The notes under the pieces are model-generated. The model saw only the letters and a program-made list of their open reading frames with translations, did not search any database and was not told the origin of the DNA. The translations under genes were made by a program, and so were the position numbers. 64,000 nt of DNA, taken from positions 744,001 through 808,000 of the forward strand of contig NZ_JACHJN010000001.1 of the NCBI RefSeq assembly GCF_014203665.1, in the 5' to 3' direction. Shown piece after piece: positions 1 to 13,300 of this stretch. This DNA comes from Saccharothrix tamanrassetensis. GTDB lineage: Bacteria; Actinomycetota; Actinomycetes; Mycobacteriales; Pseudonocardiaceae. The first letter of the stretch is position 1, and every line of letters starts with the position of its first letter.

Positions 1-2
1 CG

Positions 3-3000
3 GTCGCCCTGCCGAGGTCTGTGGACAACGTCGTCGCACGGCTGGCGGTGCTCAAGACGGGCGCGGCCTACCTGCCGGTGGACCCCGCCTACCCGGCGGA
101 GCGGATCGGGTTCATGCTCGCCGACGCGCAGCCGCTGCTGGTGCTGGACGGTCCGCTGGACGCCGGCGACCGGCCGGACACCGACCCGGGCGTGCCGATC
201 CACCCGGACTCCCCGGCGTACGTGATCTACACGTCGGGCTCCACCGGCAAGCCGAAGGGCGTGGTGGTGACGCACCGGGGTCTGCCCGCGTTCTCCGCCG
301 CCGAGGTGGCGCACTTCGACGTCCGGCCGGGCGACCGGGTGCTCCAGTTCTCCTCCCCCAGCTTCGACGCCTCCGTGCTGGAGCTGTGCATGGCGCTGCC
401 GGCCGGAGCCGCGCTGGTCGTGCCGCCGGAGGGCCCGCTGCTCGGCGAGCAGCTCGCGGACGTGATCGAGGACTTCGGGGTGACGCACGCGCTGATCCCG
501 CCGGTCGCGCTGGCCACCGTGCCGCACCGGCGGTTATCCGGCTTCCGCACGTTGATCGTGGGTGGTGACGCCTGCTCGCCGGACCTGGTCGAGCGGTGGG
601 CACCGGGGCGTCGGATGATCAACGCCTACGGGCCGACCGAGTCCACCGTCGTCACGAGCTGGAGTTCGCCGCTGACGCCGGGCGGTCCGCCGCCGATCGG
701 GCGGCCGATCCCCGGCACCGAGGTGCGGGTGCTGGACGACGAGCTCCGGGCGTGCGCGGAGGGCGAGCTGTACGTCACGGGGGTGGGGTTGGCCCGTGGC
801 TACCTGGGGCGTCCGGGGCTGACCGCGTCGCGGTTCCTCGCGGACCCGTTCGGTCCGCCGGGTTCCCGGATGTACCGCACCGGCGATGTGGTGCGGGTGC
901 GCGACGACGGCGAGTTGGCGTTCGTCGGACGGGCCGACCACCAGGTGAAGATCCGCGGCTTCCGGGTGGAGCCGGGCGAGATCGAGGCGCTGCTGCGGGA
1001 GCACCCGGCCGTGCGGCAGGCCGTGGTGGTGGCGCGCGACGAGCCGAAGCGGCTGGTCGCGTACGTGGTGGGCGGGACAGACGGGTTGCGGGAGCACCTG
1101 TCCGGGACCCTGCCGGACTACATGGTGCCGTCGGCGTTCGTGTCGCTCGATGCGTTCCCGTTGAGCCCCAACGGGAAGCTCGACCGGGCCGCGCTGCCCG
1201 CGCCGGTCGTCGGCGACGTGCCGGAGGACTTCGTCGCTCCTCGCACGGAGGACGAGCGCCGGGTGGCGCAGGTGTGGTCGGACGTGCTGGGTGTGCCCCA
1301 CGTCGGCGCGCACGACGACTTCTTCGCACTGGGCGGGGACTCGATCCTCGCCGTGCGGGCGCTGGGGCGGCTCGGTGGGCTGCCGGTGCGGGCGATGTTC
1401 CAGCACCGGACGGTGGCGGCGCTGGCCGAGGTGCTGCCGACGCACCAGCCGATCCCCCGGGTGCCGCGTGACCAGGCGCTGCCGCTGTCCCCGGCGCAGC
1501 GCCGGTTGTTCTCGTTGGACGGCACCGCGGAGCAGAACACGGCGGTGGGGCTGCGGCTGACCGGTTCGCTGGACGTGGCGAGGCTGGAGAAGGCCCTCGA
1601 CGCCCTGGCGCAGCGGCACGACGCGTTGCGCACCACGTTCGACATCGTCGACGGTGCGCCGGTCCAGGTCGTCGCGCCACACGGCACGATCCCGCTGGTC
1701 GTGGGTGACGAACGGGAGCTCGCGGTGCCGTTCGACCTGCGGCAGGGGCCGTTGACGCGTGCGGTGCTGAAGCAACTGGGACCGGATGAGCACGTCCTGG
1801 TGTTGGTGCAGCACCACATCGTGACCGACGGCTGGTCGGTCGGCGTGCTGCTGGACGAGTTGGCGGACCTCTACGCCGGGGTCGAGCCGGCCTCGCCTTC
1901 CGCCCAGTACCCGGACTTCGCGGTGTGGGACGCGGGGCGTCCGCCGGGTGATGTGGCGTACTGGAAGGACCGGCTGGCCGGGATGGAGGCGTTGGACCTG
2001 CCCACCGACCGGCCACGGCCCCCGTTGCGCACGACGTCCGGCGCGGTGCTGCGCCGTCCGCTGGGCGCGGACCTGGTGGAACGGCTGACCGGCGTCGGGC
2101 GCGCACACGACGCCACGCTGTTCATGACGCTCACCGCCGCCGTGCAGGTGCTGCTGTCGGCACGCAGCAGGCAGCGGGACATCGCGCTCGGCACTGTCAC
2201 CTCGGGCCGGGACCACGCGGACCTGGAGCGGGCGGTCGGGTTCTTCGTCCGCACGCTGGTGCTGCGCTCGTGGGTCGACCCGGAGCTGCCGTTCACCGGG
2301 TTCCTGGACCACGTCCGGGGCACCGTGCTGGAGGCGTTCGCGCACGACGACGTGCCGTTCGACCGGGTGGTGGCGGAGCTGGGCCCCGACCCGGACCCGA
2401 GCCGCACGCCGCTGGTGCAGGCCGTCGTGGCGTTGCACCAGCCCTTGCTGCGCCGCGACGACTTCGGCGGCCTGGCGGTGGCCGAGCACGACCTGCCGCG
2501 CCCGAACGCCCGGTTCGACCTGGTGGTGGAGTTCTGGCCGCAGGACGACTCGCTGACGCTGACCGTGGAGTACAACACCGACCTGTTCGACGCGTCGACC
2601 GTCGAACTGCTGGCCGACGACCTGGAATCGTTGCTGCACGGCGTGGTCGACGACCCGGACCGGCCGTTGCGCCGGCTGGTGGAGCTGGACTTCCCGCCGG
2701 ACGACACGGTCCGGATCAAGGGCATGCGGGTCGACCTGGCCGCCGTGGAAGAGGCGTTGCGCCGGCACCACGAGGTCACCGACGCGGCGGTGGTGGCCAC
2801 CGACCGACGGCTGGTCGCCTACGTGACGCCATCGGTGCTGCCGGCTGCCCTGGAGGGGTTCCTGAGCCAGGTGCTGCCCGCGCACAGCGTGCCGACGACG
2901 TTCGTCGGGCTCGACCGGCTCGACCGGGACAACCTGCCGGCGCCGCCGGAGGAGCCCCGCGTCTACGTCGCACCGCGCACCCCCGTGGAGGCCGTGCTGG

Positions 3001-6000
3001 CGGACGTGTTCGCCGAAGTGCTCGGCGCGGCACGGGTCGGCGTGCGGGACAACTTCTTCGCGCTGGGCGGCGACTCCATCCTCGGCATCCAGGTGGTCAC
3101 CCGCGCCCGCCAGGCCGGCCTCGTGCTGACGTCGCGGGACATCTTCGCGCACCAGACGATCGCCGCCCTGGCACCGCACGTCACCCGTGACCTGCCGCCG
3201 GCCACCGATCAGGGAGTGGTCACCGGGGCCGCGCCGCTCACCCCCATCCAACGCTGGTTCCTCGGCACCGGGTCGACCCTGTTCGAGCAGTCGTTGGTGG
3301 TGGAGTTCGACGCCGACATCGACGCGGAGGCGTTGCGGACCGCGGTGGACGCGCTGATCGCGCACCACGACGCGTTGCGGATGCGGTTCGAGGCCGACCG
3401 CCAGGTCGACGAACCCGTCGGGTACCGCGATCCGTTGCTGCGGGCCGAGGTCGTCGACGAACGGTCCGTCCGGCTGGTCGCGCACCACCTCGTGGTCGAC
3501 GGCGTGTCGTGGCGGATCCTGGCGGAAGACCTGATGACCGCCTACCGGCAGGCGCTGGAGGGCGCCGAGGTCCACATCGGACAGAAGACGACGTCGTTCC
3601 GGGACTGGGCGCGGCGGCTGCACGACCACACCACCTCGGGCGGGTTCGACGCCGAACTGCCTTACTGGAGCGCGGTTTCGGGTGACGGCATCCCCACCGA
3701 CAAGGAAGGGCCGAACACCTTCGCCACGGGGCGCGAGGTCAGCGTGCGGCTCACCGAAGCGGAGACGTCGGCACTGCTGCGCGACGTGCCGGACGTGTAC
3801 CGGACGCAGGTCAACGACGTCCTGCTGACCGCGCTGGGTCGAGTGCTGGCCGACTGGACGGGCCGGGACCGGGTCCTGCTGGACCTGGAGGGCCACGGCC
3901 GCGAAGAGCTGTTCGACGACGTCGACCTGTCCCGCACGGTCGGCTGGTTCACCACGGTCTTCCCGGTGGCACTGAACGTTCCGCGCTCGTGGGGCGAAGC
4001 GCTGAAGTCCGTGAAGGAGCAGTTGCGCGCGGTGCCCGGCCGGGGCATCGGCTACGGCGCGCTGCGCCACCTCGCCGGCGGCCCGGTGTGCGACCCGGCG
4101 GTGAGCTTCAACTACCTGGGCCGGTTCACGGGCGATCAGCGGGATCTGGACCTGGCGGCCGACCCGGACATGCCGCGACCGCACCTGATCGACGTCGTGG
4201 GCCGGGTGCAGGACGATCGGCTGGAGTTCTCCTGGCACTACAGCGACGCCAACCACGACGAGGCCACGATCGCGCGGCTCGCCGAGCAGTTCGCGGCGGC
4301 GCTGCGCGCGATCGTGGCGCACTGCGCGGAACCCGGCGCGGGTGGCCGCACGCCGTCGGACTTCCCGTTGGCCCGGCTCACCCAGGAGCAGGTGGACCGG
4401 ATCACCGGTGAGGACGCCTACCCGCTGACGCCGATGCAGGCCGGCATGGTGTTCCACGGCCTGGGCGAGCAGGGCGTGTACTTCCAGCAGACCACGTTCG
4501 TCGTGGACGGCGTGCCGGACTCCGAGGCGTTCGCCCGGTCCTGGCAGCGGGTGGTCGACCGGACGCCGGTGCTGCGCAGCTCCGTGCTCTGGGAGGACGT
4601 CCGCGAGCCGTTGCAGGTGGTGCACGAGCACGCCGAGGTGCCGTTCACGTTCCTGGACTGGAGCGGGCTCGACGCGCCGACGCGGGCCGAGCGGCTGGAC
4701 CGGCTGCTCGCGGCCGACCGGTCGGTCGGCTTCGACCTGGGCGTTGCACCGTTGATGCGGATCGCGATCATCAGGCTGGCGCCCGAGACCGTGCGGGTGC
4801 TGTGGACCTTCCACCACGTGCTCCTGGACGGGTGGAGCGTGTTCCAGGTGCTGTCCGACGTGCTGGGCGAGCCGGTCGAGCGGCAGCCGTTCCGGGACTA
4901 CGTGGCGTGGCTGGCCGCGCAGGACGACGAGGCCGCCGAACGGCACTGGCGGCAGGTGCTCGGCACGTTCGACTCCCCCACGCCGCTGCCCGCCGACCGC
5001 CCCGCGATCGGCACCGCCACGTCGTCCGCCCGGCACTCGGTCGAGCTGACCGAGGCCGAGTCCGAGCGGCTGTACGGGTTCGCCCGCGAGCACCGCGTGA
5101 CGCCCAGCGCCATCGTGCAGGGCGCGTGGGCGCTGCTGCTGGCCAGGTCGTCGGGTCGGCGCGACGTGTGCTTCGGCGCGACGGTGTCCGGCCGGCCGGC
5201 CGACCTGCCGGGCGTGGACGCCATCACCGGCATCTTCATCAACACCCTGCCGGTCAGGGTTCAAATCGACGGCACCCGGCCGGTGGCGGACTGGCTCCGG
5301 GAACTCCAAGCGGCGCAAGCGGAGTCCCGCCGTTTCGAGCACGTTCCGTTGACCCGTTTGCAGGCGTGGAGCGGCGTGCCCGGCGGGACGAACCTGTTCG
5401 ACAGCGCGGTGATCTTCGAGAACTACCCGGTCGACCTCGCCGACGGGATGGGGCTGCGGGAACTGGAGGCCGTCGAGACGACCAGCTTCCCGTTGAGCGC
5501 CACCGTCTACCCCGCCGAGAAGCTGGGCGTGCTGCTCGGCTACGAGCCCGCGATGTTCGACGCGCAGACCGTGGACCGGCTCGGCGAGCGGTTGAAAGCC
5601 CTGCTGGTGGGCCTGATCTCGGATCCCGGCCGGCCGTTGGCACGGGTGCCGTGGCTGTCCGACGAGGAACGCCGCCAGGTGCTGGTGGACTGGAACGGCA
5701 CCGGGGACAGCGCGCCCTCCGCGACCATCCCGCAGCTGTTCGCCGCCCAGGCGGCCCGGACGCCCGACAACATCGCGGTGACGCTGGCCGGCGACCGGTT
5801 GACCTACCGTGAGCTGGACGAACGCGCCAACCGGTTGGCGCACCACCTGATCGGGCTGGGCGCCGGCCCGGAACACCTGGTCGCGCTGCAACTCCCCCGG
5901 TCGATCGACCTCGTCGTGGCGGTGCTCGGCGTGCTCAAGTCGGGCGCGGCGTACCTGCCGATCGACCCCACCTACCCGACCGACCGGATCGCGGGCACGA

Positions 6001-7385
6001 TCGCCGACGCGCAGCCGGTGGCGGTGCTGGACGGGCTGCCGGACCTGTCCGGATACCCGGCCACCGACCCTGACGTGCGGCTGACGCCGGACAACGCCGC
6101 GTACGTGATCTACACGTCCGGCTCGACGGGTAAGCCCAAGGGCGTGGTGATCCCGCACGGCAACGTGGTGCGGCTGTTCTCGGCCACCGACCACTGGTTC
6201 GACTTCGGACCCGACGACGTCTGGACGCTGTTCCACAGCTACGCCTTCGACTTCTCCGTCTGGGAACTGTGGGGACCGTTGCTGCACGGCGGACGGCTTG
6301 TCGTGGTGCCGTACGAGGTCTCGCGGTCGCCGCAGGACTTCGCGCGGCTGGTCCGTGAGGAAGGCGTGACGGTGCTCAACCAGACGCCGTCGGCGTTCTA
6401 CCAGTTGCTGCCCGAACAGCCCGACCCGCGCTACGTCATCTTCGGCGGCGAAGCCCTGGACATGCACAAAGTCCAGAACTGGCACGGCACCGGACAACTC
6501 ACCAACATGTACGGCATCACCGAAACCACCGTCCACGTCACCTACACACCAGCCGACGGCACCATCGGAGAACCCATCCCCGACCTCCGGGTCTACGTGC
6601 TGGACGAGGACCTGGAACCGGTGCCGCCCGGCGTGACCGGCGAGATGTACGTGGCCGGACCGGGGCTCGCCCGCGGGTATCTGAACCGGCCGGGGCTCAC
6701 CGCGTCGCGGTTCGTCGCAAACCCTTACGGCACACCGGGTTCTCGCATGTACCGCACGGGTGACCTGGCCAAATGGCTCGACGGCAGGCTGCACTACCTC
6801 GGCCGGGCGGACCACCAGGTGAAGATCCGGGGGTTCCGGATCGAACTCGGTGAGATCGAAGCCGTACTCGGTGCGCATCCTGCGGTCGCCCAGGTCGTTG
6901 TGCTGGAGCAGGAACAGCGTTTGGTGGCTTACTACGTGCCGAACGGGACCGTGCAAGTTTCGGAACTGCGCGGTCATGCTTCGGGTGCGTTGCCGGAGCA
7001 CATGGTTCCGACGGCGTTCGTGGCACTGGATCGACTGCCGCTGAACGCCAACGGCAAGTTGGACCGCATCGCGCTCCCCGCGCCCGAGCGCGATGCGGTC
7101 ACCTCCACCGAGTACGTCGCCCCCCGCACCGAGACCGAAGAGGCGATCGCGGCCATCTGGGCGGACGAACTGGACGTCGACCGGGTCGGCGTGGAGGACA
7201 GCTTCTTCGCGCTGGGCGGCGACTCCATCCGCAGCCTGCGCATCACGTCCCGGACCAAGGCGGCGTTCGACGTCGACCTGTCGCCGCGCGACGTGCTGAC
7301 CGCCCGCACCGTGTCCTGCCTGGCCGACCTGGTGGAGAACCTGGTCCTGGCCGACCTCGAAGCCCTTGCCGACCGGGAAGCGTGA
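3..7385 (+). CDS. Non-ribosomal peptide synthetase, modules 1-3, 5'-truncated by the window
   Basis: The reading frame is open from base 3 and begins inside an adenylation domain, so the true start lies upstream; 2460 residues are visible. Domain order, approximate residues: A1 (1-400), T1 (Ser 447 in LGGDS), C2 (495-890, HHIVTDG), A remnant (900-985), T2 (Ser about 1025), E2 (1077-1460, HHLVVDG), C3 (1472-1880, HHVLLDG), A3 (1900-2355), T3 (Ser about 2408). The A1 signature read by hand is D-A-L-L-I-G-A-V-V, a neutral hydrophobic pocket. A3 reads D-F-W-N-I-G-M-V-H, the well known threonine code. Module 2 lacks a working A domain, so its residue must be loaded in trans and then epimerised. 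C3 follows an E domain and has the LTPMQ start seen in D-accepting C domains of this cluster. The gene stops 3 bp before the next NRPS, so the two are probably translated together and act in series. Confidence 0.96.
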   Translation, partial: VALPRSVDNVVARLAVLKTGAAYLPVDPAYPAERIGFMLADAQPLLVLDGPLDAGDRPDTDPGVPIHPDSPAYVIYTSGSTGKPKGVVVTHRGLPAFSAAEVAHFDVRPGDRVLQFSSPSFDASVLELCMALPAGAALVVPPEGPLLGEQLADVIEDFGVTHALIPPVALATVPHRRLSGFRTLIVGGDACSPDLVERWAPGRRMINAYGPTESTVVTSWSSPLTPGGPPPIGRPIPGTEVRVLDDELRACAEGELYVTGVGLARGYLGRPGLTASRFLADPFGPPGSRMYRTGDVVRVRDDGELAFVGRADHQVKIRGFRVEPGEIEALLREHPAVRQAVVVARDEPKRLVAYVVGGTDGLREHLSGTLPDYMVPSAFVSLDAFPLSPNGKLDRAALPAPVVGDVPEDFVAPRTEDERRVAQVWSDVLGVPHVGAHDDFFALGGDSILAVRALGRLGGLPVRAMFQHRTVAALAEVLPTHQPIPRVPRDQALPLSPAQRRLFSLDGTAEQNTAVGLRLTGSLDVARLEKALDALAQRHDALRTTFDIVDGAPVQVVAPHGTIPLVVGDERELAVPFDLRQGPLTRAVLKQLGPDEHVLVLVQHHIVTDGWSVGVLLDELADLYAGVEPASPSAQYPDFAVWDAGRPPGDVAYWKDRLAGMEALDLPTDRPRPPLRTTSGAVLRRPLGADLVERLTGVGRAHDATLFMTLTAAVQVLLSARSRQRDIALGTVTSGRDHADLERAVGFFVRTLVLRSWVDPELPFTGFLDHVRGTVLEAFAHDDVPFDRVVAELGPDPDPSRTPLVQAVVALHQPLLRRDDFGGLAVAEHDLPRPNARFDLVVEFWPQDDSLTLTVEYNTDLFDASTVELLADDLESLLHGVVDDPDRPLRRLVELDFPPDDTVRIKGMRVDLAAVEEALRRHHEVTDAAVVATDRRLVAYVTPSVLPAALEGFLSQVLPAHSVPTTFVGLDRLDRDNLPAPPEEPRVYVAPRTPVEAVLADVFAEVLGAARVGVRDNFFALGGDSILGIQVVTRARQAGLVLTSRDIFAHQTIAALAPHVTRDLPPATDQGVVTGAAPLTPIQRWFLGTGSTLFEQSLVVEFDADIDAEALRTAVDALIAHHDALRMRFEADRQVDEPVGYRDPLLRAEVVDERSVRLVAHHLVVDGVSWRILAEDLMTAYRQALEGAEVHIGQKTTSFRDWARRLHDHTTSGGFDAELPYWSAVSGDGIPTDKEGPNTFATGREVSVRLTEAETSALLRDVPDVYRTQVNDVLLTALGRVLADWTGRDRVLLDLEGHGREELFDDVDLSRTVGWFTTVFPVALNVPRSWGEALKSVKEQLRAVPGRGIGYGALRHLAGGPVCDPAVSFNYLGRFTGDQRDLDLAADPDMPRPHLIDVVGRVQDDRLEFSWHYSDANHDEATIARLAEQFAAALRAIVAHCAEPGAGGRTPSDFPLARLTQEQVDRITGEDAYPLTPMQAGMVFHGLGEQGVYFQQTTFVVDGVPDSEAFARSWQRVVDRTPVLRSSVLWEDVREPLQVVHEHAEVPFTFLDWSGLDAPTRAERLDRLLAADRSVGFDLGVAPLMRIAIIRLAPETVRVLWTFHHVLLDGWSVFQVLSDVLGEPVERQPFRDYVAWLAAQDDEAAERHWRQVLGTFDSPTPLPADRPAIGTATSSARHSVELTEAESERLYGFAREHRVTPSAIVQGAWALLLARSSGRRDVCFGATVSGRPADLPGVDAITGIFINTLPVRVQIDGTRPVADWLRELQAAQAESRRFEHVPLTRLQAWSGVPGGTNLFDSAVIFENYPVDLADGMGLRELEAVETTSFPLSATVYPAEKLGVLLGYEPAMFDAQTVDRLGERLKALLVGLISDPGRPLARVPWLSDEERRQVLVDWNGTGDSAPSATIPQLFAAQAARTPDNIAVTLAGDRLTYRELDERANRLAHHLIGLGAGPEHLVALQLPRSIDLVVAVLGVLKSGAAYLPIDPTYPTDRIAGTIADAQPVAVLDGLPDLSGYPATDPDVRLTPDNAAYVIYTSGSTGKPKGVVIPHGNVVRLFSATDHWFDFGPDDVWTLFHSYAFDFSVWELWGPLLHGGRLVVVPYEVSRSPQDFARLVREEGVTVLNQTPSAFYQLLPEQPDPRYVIFGGEALDMHKVQNWHGTGQLTNMYGITETTVHVTYTPADGTIGEPIPDLRVYVLDEDLEPVPPGVTGEMYVAGPGLARGYLNRPGLTASRFVANPYGTPGSRMYRTGDLAKWLDGRLHYLGRADHQVKIRGFRIELGEIEAVLGAHPAVAQVVVLEQEQRLVAYYVPNGTVQVSELRGHASGALPEHMVPTAFVALDRLPLNANGKLDRIALPAPERDAVTSTEYVAPRTETEEAIAAIWADELDVDRVGVEDSFFALGGDSIRSLRITSRTKAAFDVDLSPRDVLTARTVSCLADLVENLVLADLEALADREA
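348..448 (+). repeat. Identical A-domain block, modules 1 and 8, copy 1 (partner 23595-23695)
   Basis: A 101-bp stretch covering the FDASVLEL pocket core of the module 1 A domain is base-for-base identical to 23595-23695 of module 8, in frame, with an offset of 23247 bp. The signatures of the two domains differ at one position only (I versus V), so they probably activate the same hydrophobic residue and share a recent origin. Confidence 0.88.
2698..2960 (+). other. Adenylation-domain remnant inside module 2 (A-less module)
   Basis: Between C2 and T2, where every other module has about 450-500 residues of A domain, only about 85 residues remain. They correspond to the C-terminal subdomain, beginning at the A8 region ([10 protein letters not shown] in place of [10 protein letters not shown]). 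Cores A1-A7 are absent, including the P-loop YTSGSTG and the substrate pocket. The A10 core NGKLD is also deleted ([13 protein letters not shown] against [11 protein letters not shown] in a sister module), so the catalytic lysine is missing. The frame is intact through the junction, and the flanking C, T and E domains keep their core motifs. This is a clean in-frame loss rather than a frameshift. Confidence 0.93.
6372..6601 (+). repeat. Near-identical Thr A-domain block, copy 1 (partner 20805-21034)
   Basis: This 230-bp stretch of the module 3 threonine A domain matches 20805-21034 in module 7 with only two mismatches that I can find. It spans the pocket and the GGEAL / MYGITE cores. Similarity remains high but less perfect at about 6100-6310 against 20533-20743. 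Synonymous positions are conserved too, so this is recent duplication or gene conversion rather than protein-level constraint. Confidence 0.9.
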
Positions 7386-7388
7386 GCC

Positions 7389-10300
7389 ATGACGACGTCC
7401 AAGGAAAGCCGCATCGACGCGCTGCCCGCCCACCTGCGGGAGCGCCTGCGCAACCGACTGGCCGGGAAGTCCGCGCCGGCCGCGACCATCCCGACCGCCC
7501 CGCGCACCGGTCCGCTGCCGCTGTCGCCCGGCCAGCAGCGGCTGTGGTTCCTCGACCAGTTCCAGCCCGGTGACACCGAGTACAACAGCGCGTTGGCCCT
7601 GCGGCTGCGCGGCGACCTCGACGTGGCGCGGCTGACCGGTGTGCTGCGCGACCTCGTGCACCGGCACGAATCGCTGCGGACCACGTTCAGCCAGGTGGAC
7701 GGGCAGCCCGTGCAGGTCGTGCACGAGGACCTGCACCTCGACGTGCCGCTGATCGACACGATCGACCTGGACGGGACGTTGCGGGCCGAGGTGGAGCGGC
7801 CGTTCGACCTCGAACACGGACCGCTGTTCCGCGCGCTGCTCGTGCGGGTCGCGTCCGACGACCACGTGCTGCTGCTGACGTCCCACCACATCGTGGTCGA
7901 CGGCTGGTCGCTCGGTGTGCTGGTGGAAGAACTGGGTGCGCTGTACCAGGGGCAGACGCTGCCGCCGCCCGCGTTGCAGTACGCCGACTTCGCGGTGTGG
8001 CAGCGGGAACAGCCGGTGAAGGTCGACTACTGGCGGGACCGGCTGACCGGCGTCGAACCGCTGGAGCTGCCGACCGACCGGCCGCGGCCCGCCGAGCGGA
8101 CGTCCACCGGCGCGACCCACGAGTTCACCGTGCCCGCCACTCTGTCCGCACGGCTCGCCGAGCTGGCCCGCACCCACGAGACCACGCTGTTCACCACGCT
8201 GCTGGCGGCCGGCCAGGTGCTGCTGGCCCGGTACACCGGTCAGGACGACATCGCGGTCGGCACCGTGACGAGCGGTCGTGGCCGCCCGGAGTTGCAGCGG
8301 CTGGTCGGGTTCTTCATCGGCACCGTGGTGATCCGGTCCACTGTGGACACCTCCTGCTCGTTCGAGGAGTTCCTGAACCAGACCAAGAACGTCACCCTGG
8401 ACGCGTTCGCGCACGACGACGTGCCGTTCGACCGGGTGGTGGAGGCCGTCGGGGCGCATCGCGACCCGAGCCGCACGCCGCTGTTCGACGTGATGGTGTC
8501 GATGCAGAACGTCGGCCGCGCGCTGCCCGCCCTACCCGGCCTGGAGATCGCGGAGCACCCCCTCACCCGGCGCAAGGCGATCTTCGACCTCAGCATCGAC
8601 TTCACCGAGACCGGCGACGGCATCCACGGGCTGGTCGAGTACAACACGGACCTCTTCGACCAGGCCACGGTCGAGCGGATGAGCCGCCACCTGCTCATCC
8701 TGCTGGCCCGGATCGTCGCGGAACCCCGCCGCCCGCTGGCCGCCGTGTCACTGCTGATCGGTGACGAGCCCGACGCGCACGGCGAGGTGCTGGACGTCCC
8801 GGACACCACGTTCCCGGAGCTGTTCGCGGCGCAGGCCGCCCTGACGCCCGATGCCGGCGCCGTGGTGTGCGACGACGAGCGGTTGACGTTCGCCGAACTG
8901 GAAGCCCGCTCGAACCGGCTGGCGCAGCGCCTCGTCGCGGACGGTGTCCAGCCCGAGCAGGTCGTCGCGCTGTCACTGCCCCGCAGCGTGGACGCGGTGG
9001 TGGCGATCCTCGGCGTGCTGAAGGCCGGCGCGGTGTACCTCCCGGTCGACCCGGCGCTGCCGGAACAGCGCCGCGCGCACCTCCTGGAGGATTCCGGTGC
9101 GGTGCGGGTGATCGACGGGCCGGTGGACACGGCCGGCATGCTCGACTCGCCGCCCGCGGTCAGGCTCAGATCCGACAACGCGGCCTACGTGATCTACACC
9201 TCCGGCTCGACCGGCAAGCCCAAGGGCGTCGTGGTCGAGCACCGTCACCTGGTGAACCTCCTGCACAACCACCGCGAGGAATTCGCCGCGCAGCGCCTGC
9301 GCGTCGCGCTGTCGGCGGTGTTCTCGTTCGACACGTCGTGGGAGGGCTTGGCGCTCATGGCGAACGGCCACGAGCTGCACGTGCTCACCGACGACGTCCG
9401 CCTCGAACCGGGTGCGCTGCTCCAGTACGTGCAAGACCACCGGATCGACATGCTCGACCTCACACCGTCCTACGTGCAGCAGCTCCTGCCCAACGGCCTG
9501 CTCGACGGCGATCACAAGCCGAAGTTCCTCCTGCTCGGCGGAGAAGCCCTCGGCGCGTCGTTGTGGCGTGAGCTGACCGAGGCCCCGATCCAGGCTTACA
9601 ACTACTACGGCCCCACCGAGACCACGGTCGACGCCACCGCCACCCCGGTCGTCGGTGATCGGCCGGTCATCGGGCGTCCGCTGCGCAACGTGGCCGTCTA
9701 CGTGCTGGACGCCAACCTCCAGCCCCAGCCCGTGGGTGTGCCCGGCGAGCTGTACATCGGCGGGGCGCAGGTCACCCGTGGCTACCTGAACCGGCCCGGC
9801 CTGACCGCCCAGCGGTTCCTGCCCGACCCGTTCGCCACACAGTCTTCGGCGGGCGCGCGGATGTACCGCACCGGCGACCGCGTCCGCTGGGTCGGCGAAC
9901 AGCTGGAATACCTCGGCCGAGACGACGACCAGGTCAAGATCCGGGGATTCCGGGTCGAGCCGGGCGAGGTGGAAGCGGCGCTGTTGAGCCATCCGGACGT
10001 CACCGAGGCGGCCGTCGTCGCCCGGACCGACAACGGGCACACCCGGCTCGTCGGTTACACCGTGTCCGGTGGACCGGTCGACCTGCGCGACCACCTCAAG
10101 CGGCTGCTGCCGGACTACCAGATCCCGGCCGCGTTCGTGGAGCTGGACCACATCCCGCTGACCCCCAACGGGAAGCTGGACCGGGCGGCGCTGCCCGCCC
10201 CGCAGACCACGTCGCAGGACTTCGTCGCACCGGCCACCCCCGCCGAGGCGGAGCTGGCCCGGATCTGGGCCGAGGTGCTCGGCGCGGACCGGGTCGGGGC

Positions 10301-13300
10301 GCACGACAACTTCTTCACGCTGGGCGGCGACTCCATCCTGTCCATCCAGCTGGTGTCGCGGGCGCGGCAGGCCGGGTTCCAGCTCACCTCGCGGGACGTG
10401 TTCCGGCACCAGACCGTCGCCGAGCTCGCGCTGGTCGCGGCTGCGGTCGCGGAACCCCAGCCGGAGCGGCTGTTCACCGGTCCCGCGCCGCTCACGCCGA
10501 TCCAGCGCTGGTTCTTCGCCGAGCACGGGCCGCTGGCGCACTTCACCATGACGCTGCTGGTGGAGCTGGAGGCGTCGGTGGACGAGGAGGCGTTGCGGAC
10601 CGCCGTCCACACTGTGGTCGAGCACCACGACGCGCTGCGGCTGCGGTTCCGCCAAGAGGACGGGCGGTGGGTGCAGGAAGTCGCCGATGTGCATGAGGAC
10701 GCGTTCCGCGTCGAGGCCGATGCGGCCGTGGAGGAGCATGCGCGCGCCGCGCAGCAGAGCCTCGACATCTCCGAAGGGCCGTTGCTGCGGACCGTGCTGT
10801 TCCGCGGCGCGCACCCGAAGCTGCTGCTGACCGTGCACCACCTCGCTGTCGACGGTGTGTCGTGGCGGATCTTGTTGGAAGACCTCGAAAAGGCCTATCG
10901 GGGTGTCACGCTGGAGCCGGTCGGCACGTCGTTCACGCAGTGGGCGCACCTGCTGGACGAGCACGTGCGGTCCGGTGCGTTGGACGACGCGCTGCACTAC
11001 TGGCGGTCGCTGCCCGAGCCGGTGGCGCTGCCGGTGGACCGTGACGGCCCGAACACCGCGGATTCCGCGCGGGTCGTGTCCGTGCGGCTGGACCGCGAGA
11101 CGACCGACGCCGTGCTGCACCACGTACCCCCGGTGTACCGGACGCAGGTCAACGACGTGCTGCTGAGCGCTCTGGGGCGCGTGCTGGCCGAGTGGACCGG
11201 GCGTGACTCGGTGAGCGTCGCGTTGGAGGGCCACGGCCGCGAGGAGCTGTTCGACGCCGACCTGTCCCGCACGGTCGGCTGGTTCACCACGCAGTTCCCG
11301 GTGGTGCTGGAGACTTCCGACGACTGGGGCCGCACGCTCAAGACCGTCAAGGAAGCCCTGCGCGCCGTGCCGCACCGGGGTTTGAGCTTCGAGGCGCTGG
11401 GCGTCGGCACTCCGCTGCCCGCGATCGCGTTCAACTACCACGGCCGGTTCGAGGTGGCCGACGGCGGGTTCTACCGCGCTCGTCGGGATTCCGTCGGTGA
11501 CGACCTCGCGCCCGACCAGACCCGCACCCAGCTGCTCGAAGTGACCGGCCTGGTCGAGCACGGCGAGTTGGAGCTGAGCTGGCAGTACTCCGAGAACGTC
11601 CACGACGGCGCGACCGTGCGGCGGTTGGCCGAACGGATGCTCGACGCGTTGCGGGAGATCGTGGCGCACTGCGCGTCCCCGGACGCCGGCGGGCACACCC
11701 CGTCGGACTTCCCACTGGCGCGGCTCACCCAGGAGCAAGTCGACCGGATCGCCGGTCCCGACGTGGAGGACATCTACCGGCTGACGCCGTTGCAGGCCGG
11801 CATGGTGTTCCACAGCCTGGTGGAACCCGGTGCGTACGTGGACCGGATGCGGCTGGTGCTGGACGGCGTCACCGATCCCGCCGCGTTGGCCGAGGCGTGG
11901 CAACGGGTGGTGGACCGCACCCCGGTGCTGCGCAGCAGCGTGGTGTGGGACGGGGTGGCCGAGCCGGTGCAGGTCGTGCACCGCAACGTCACGCTGCCGT
12001 CCGACGGCGAGATCGACCTCGGGGTGGCGCCGCTGCTCCGCGTCCGCGTCACGCCGCTGTCGGCGGAGCGGGTGGAACTGGTCTGGTCGTCGCACCACGT
12101 GATCCTGGACGGCTGGAGCACCGGCCAGGTGTTCGGCGAAGTCCTGGAGCACTACCGCGCCATCACCACCGGGCAACCCGCGCGGCTGCCCGCCCGTCGA
12201 CCCTTCCGCGACTACCTGCGCTGGCTGGCCGACCAGGACGACACCGAGGCCTACTGGCGCGCGACGCTGTCCGATGTGGACGGACCGACGCCGCTGCCGT
12301 ACGACCGGTCGCCGGCCGAGGCGCACCGGGCCGAGGCGACGGAGTCGGTGCGGATCAGCGCCGACCTCGGCGACGCCCCGCAGCGTGCGGGGCTGACCGT
12401 CAACACGGTGGTGCAAGGCGCCTGGGCGCTGTTGCTCTCCAGGGTTTCCGGCGAGCGCGACGTGGTGTTCGGCAGCACGGTGTCCGGACGCCCGGCCGAG
12501 CTGCCCGGTGTCGAGTCGATGGTCGGCATGCTGATCAACACGGTGCCGACCAGGGTGACCGTGGACACCGCGGCCCAGGTCGGTGCATGGCTGCGTGCGC
12601 TGCAAGCCGCGCAGGGTGAAGCACGCCGGTACGACCACACTTCGCTGGCCGACATCCAGTCGTGGTCGGGCACCCGGCTGTTCGACAGCGTGGTCGTGTT
12701 CGAGAACTACCCGTTCGAGCGGACCGGCGACGGACCGCAGGTGGTCGAGATCGACGCGGTGGACAACACCACCCTGCCGCTCGCGCTGACCGCGTCCGTC
12801 ACCGACCGGCTGAACCTGGACCTCGCCTACGACCCGGACCTCTTCGACACCGCCACCGCCGAGCGCCTCGCCGGCTGGCTGGGCGACCTGGTGACCGCGC
12901 TCGTGCGGGACACCGACGCCCGGATCGCCGACCTGCCCTGGCTCTCGCCGGAGGACGAGCGGCGCGTGCTGGTCGAGTGGAACCGGACCGCGCTCGACAC
13001 ACCGCGCACGCCGTACCCCGAGGTGTTCGCCGAGCAGGCTCGCAAGTCGCCCGACGCCACCGCGCTGGTGTTCCACGACAGGAGGCTCACGTTCGCCGAA
13101 CTCGACGTCCGGGCGAACCGCCTCGCGCACCACCTGATCGAGAGAGGGGCCGGCCCGGAGCGGACGGTCGCGGTGCGGATGCCGCGTTCGGGCGACCTGG
13201 TGGTGGCCGTGCTGGCGGTGCTCAAGGCCGGCGCGGTGTACCTCCCCGTCGACCCCGAACTGCCGGCCGACCGCATCGACTTCCTGCTCGACGACGCGAA

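Noticed and set aside
534-8459. Very long open frame on the minus strand opposite the first two NRPS genes
   Set aside because: It is the antisense shadow of GC-rich NRPS coding. The composition is Arg/Gly/Pro/His-rich, there are no domains, and the plus frame has complete NRPS motifs. The same applies to 8973-13883, 16992-20669 and 20760-25898 on the minus strand.
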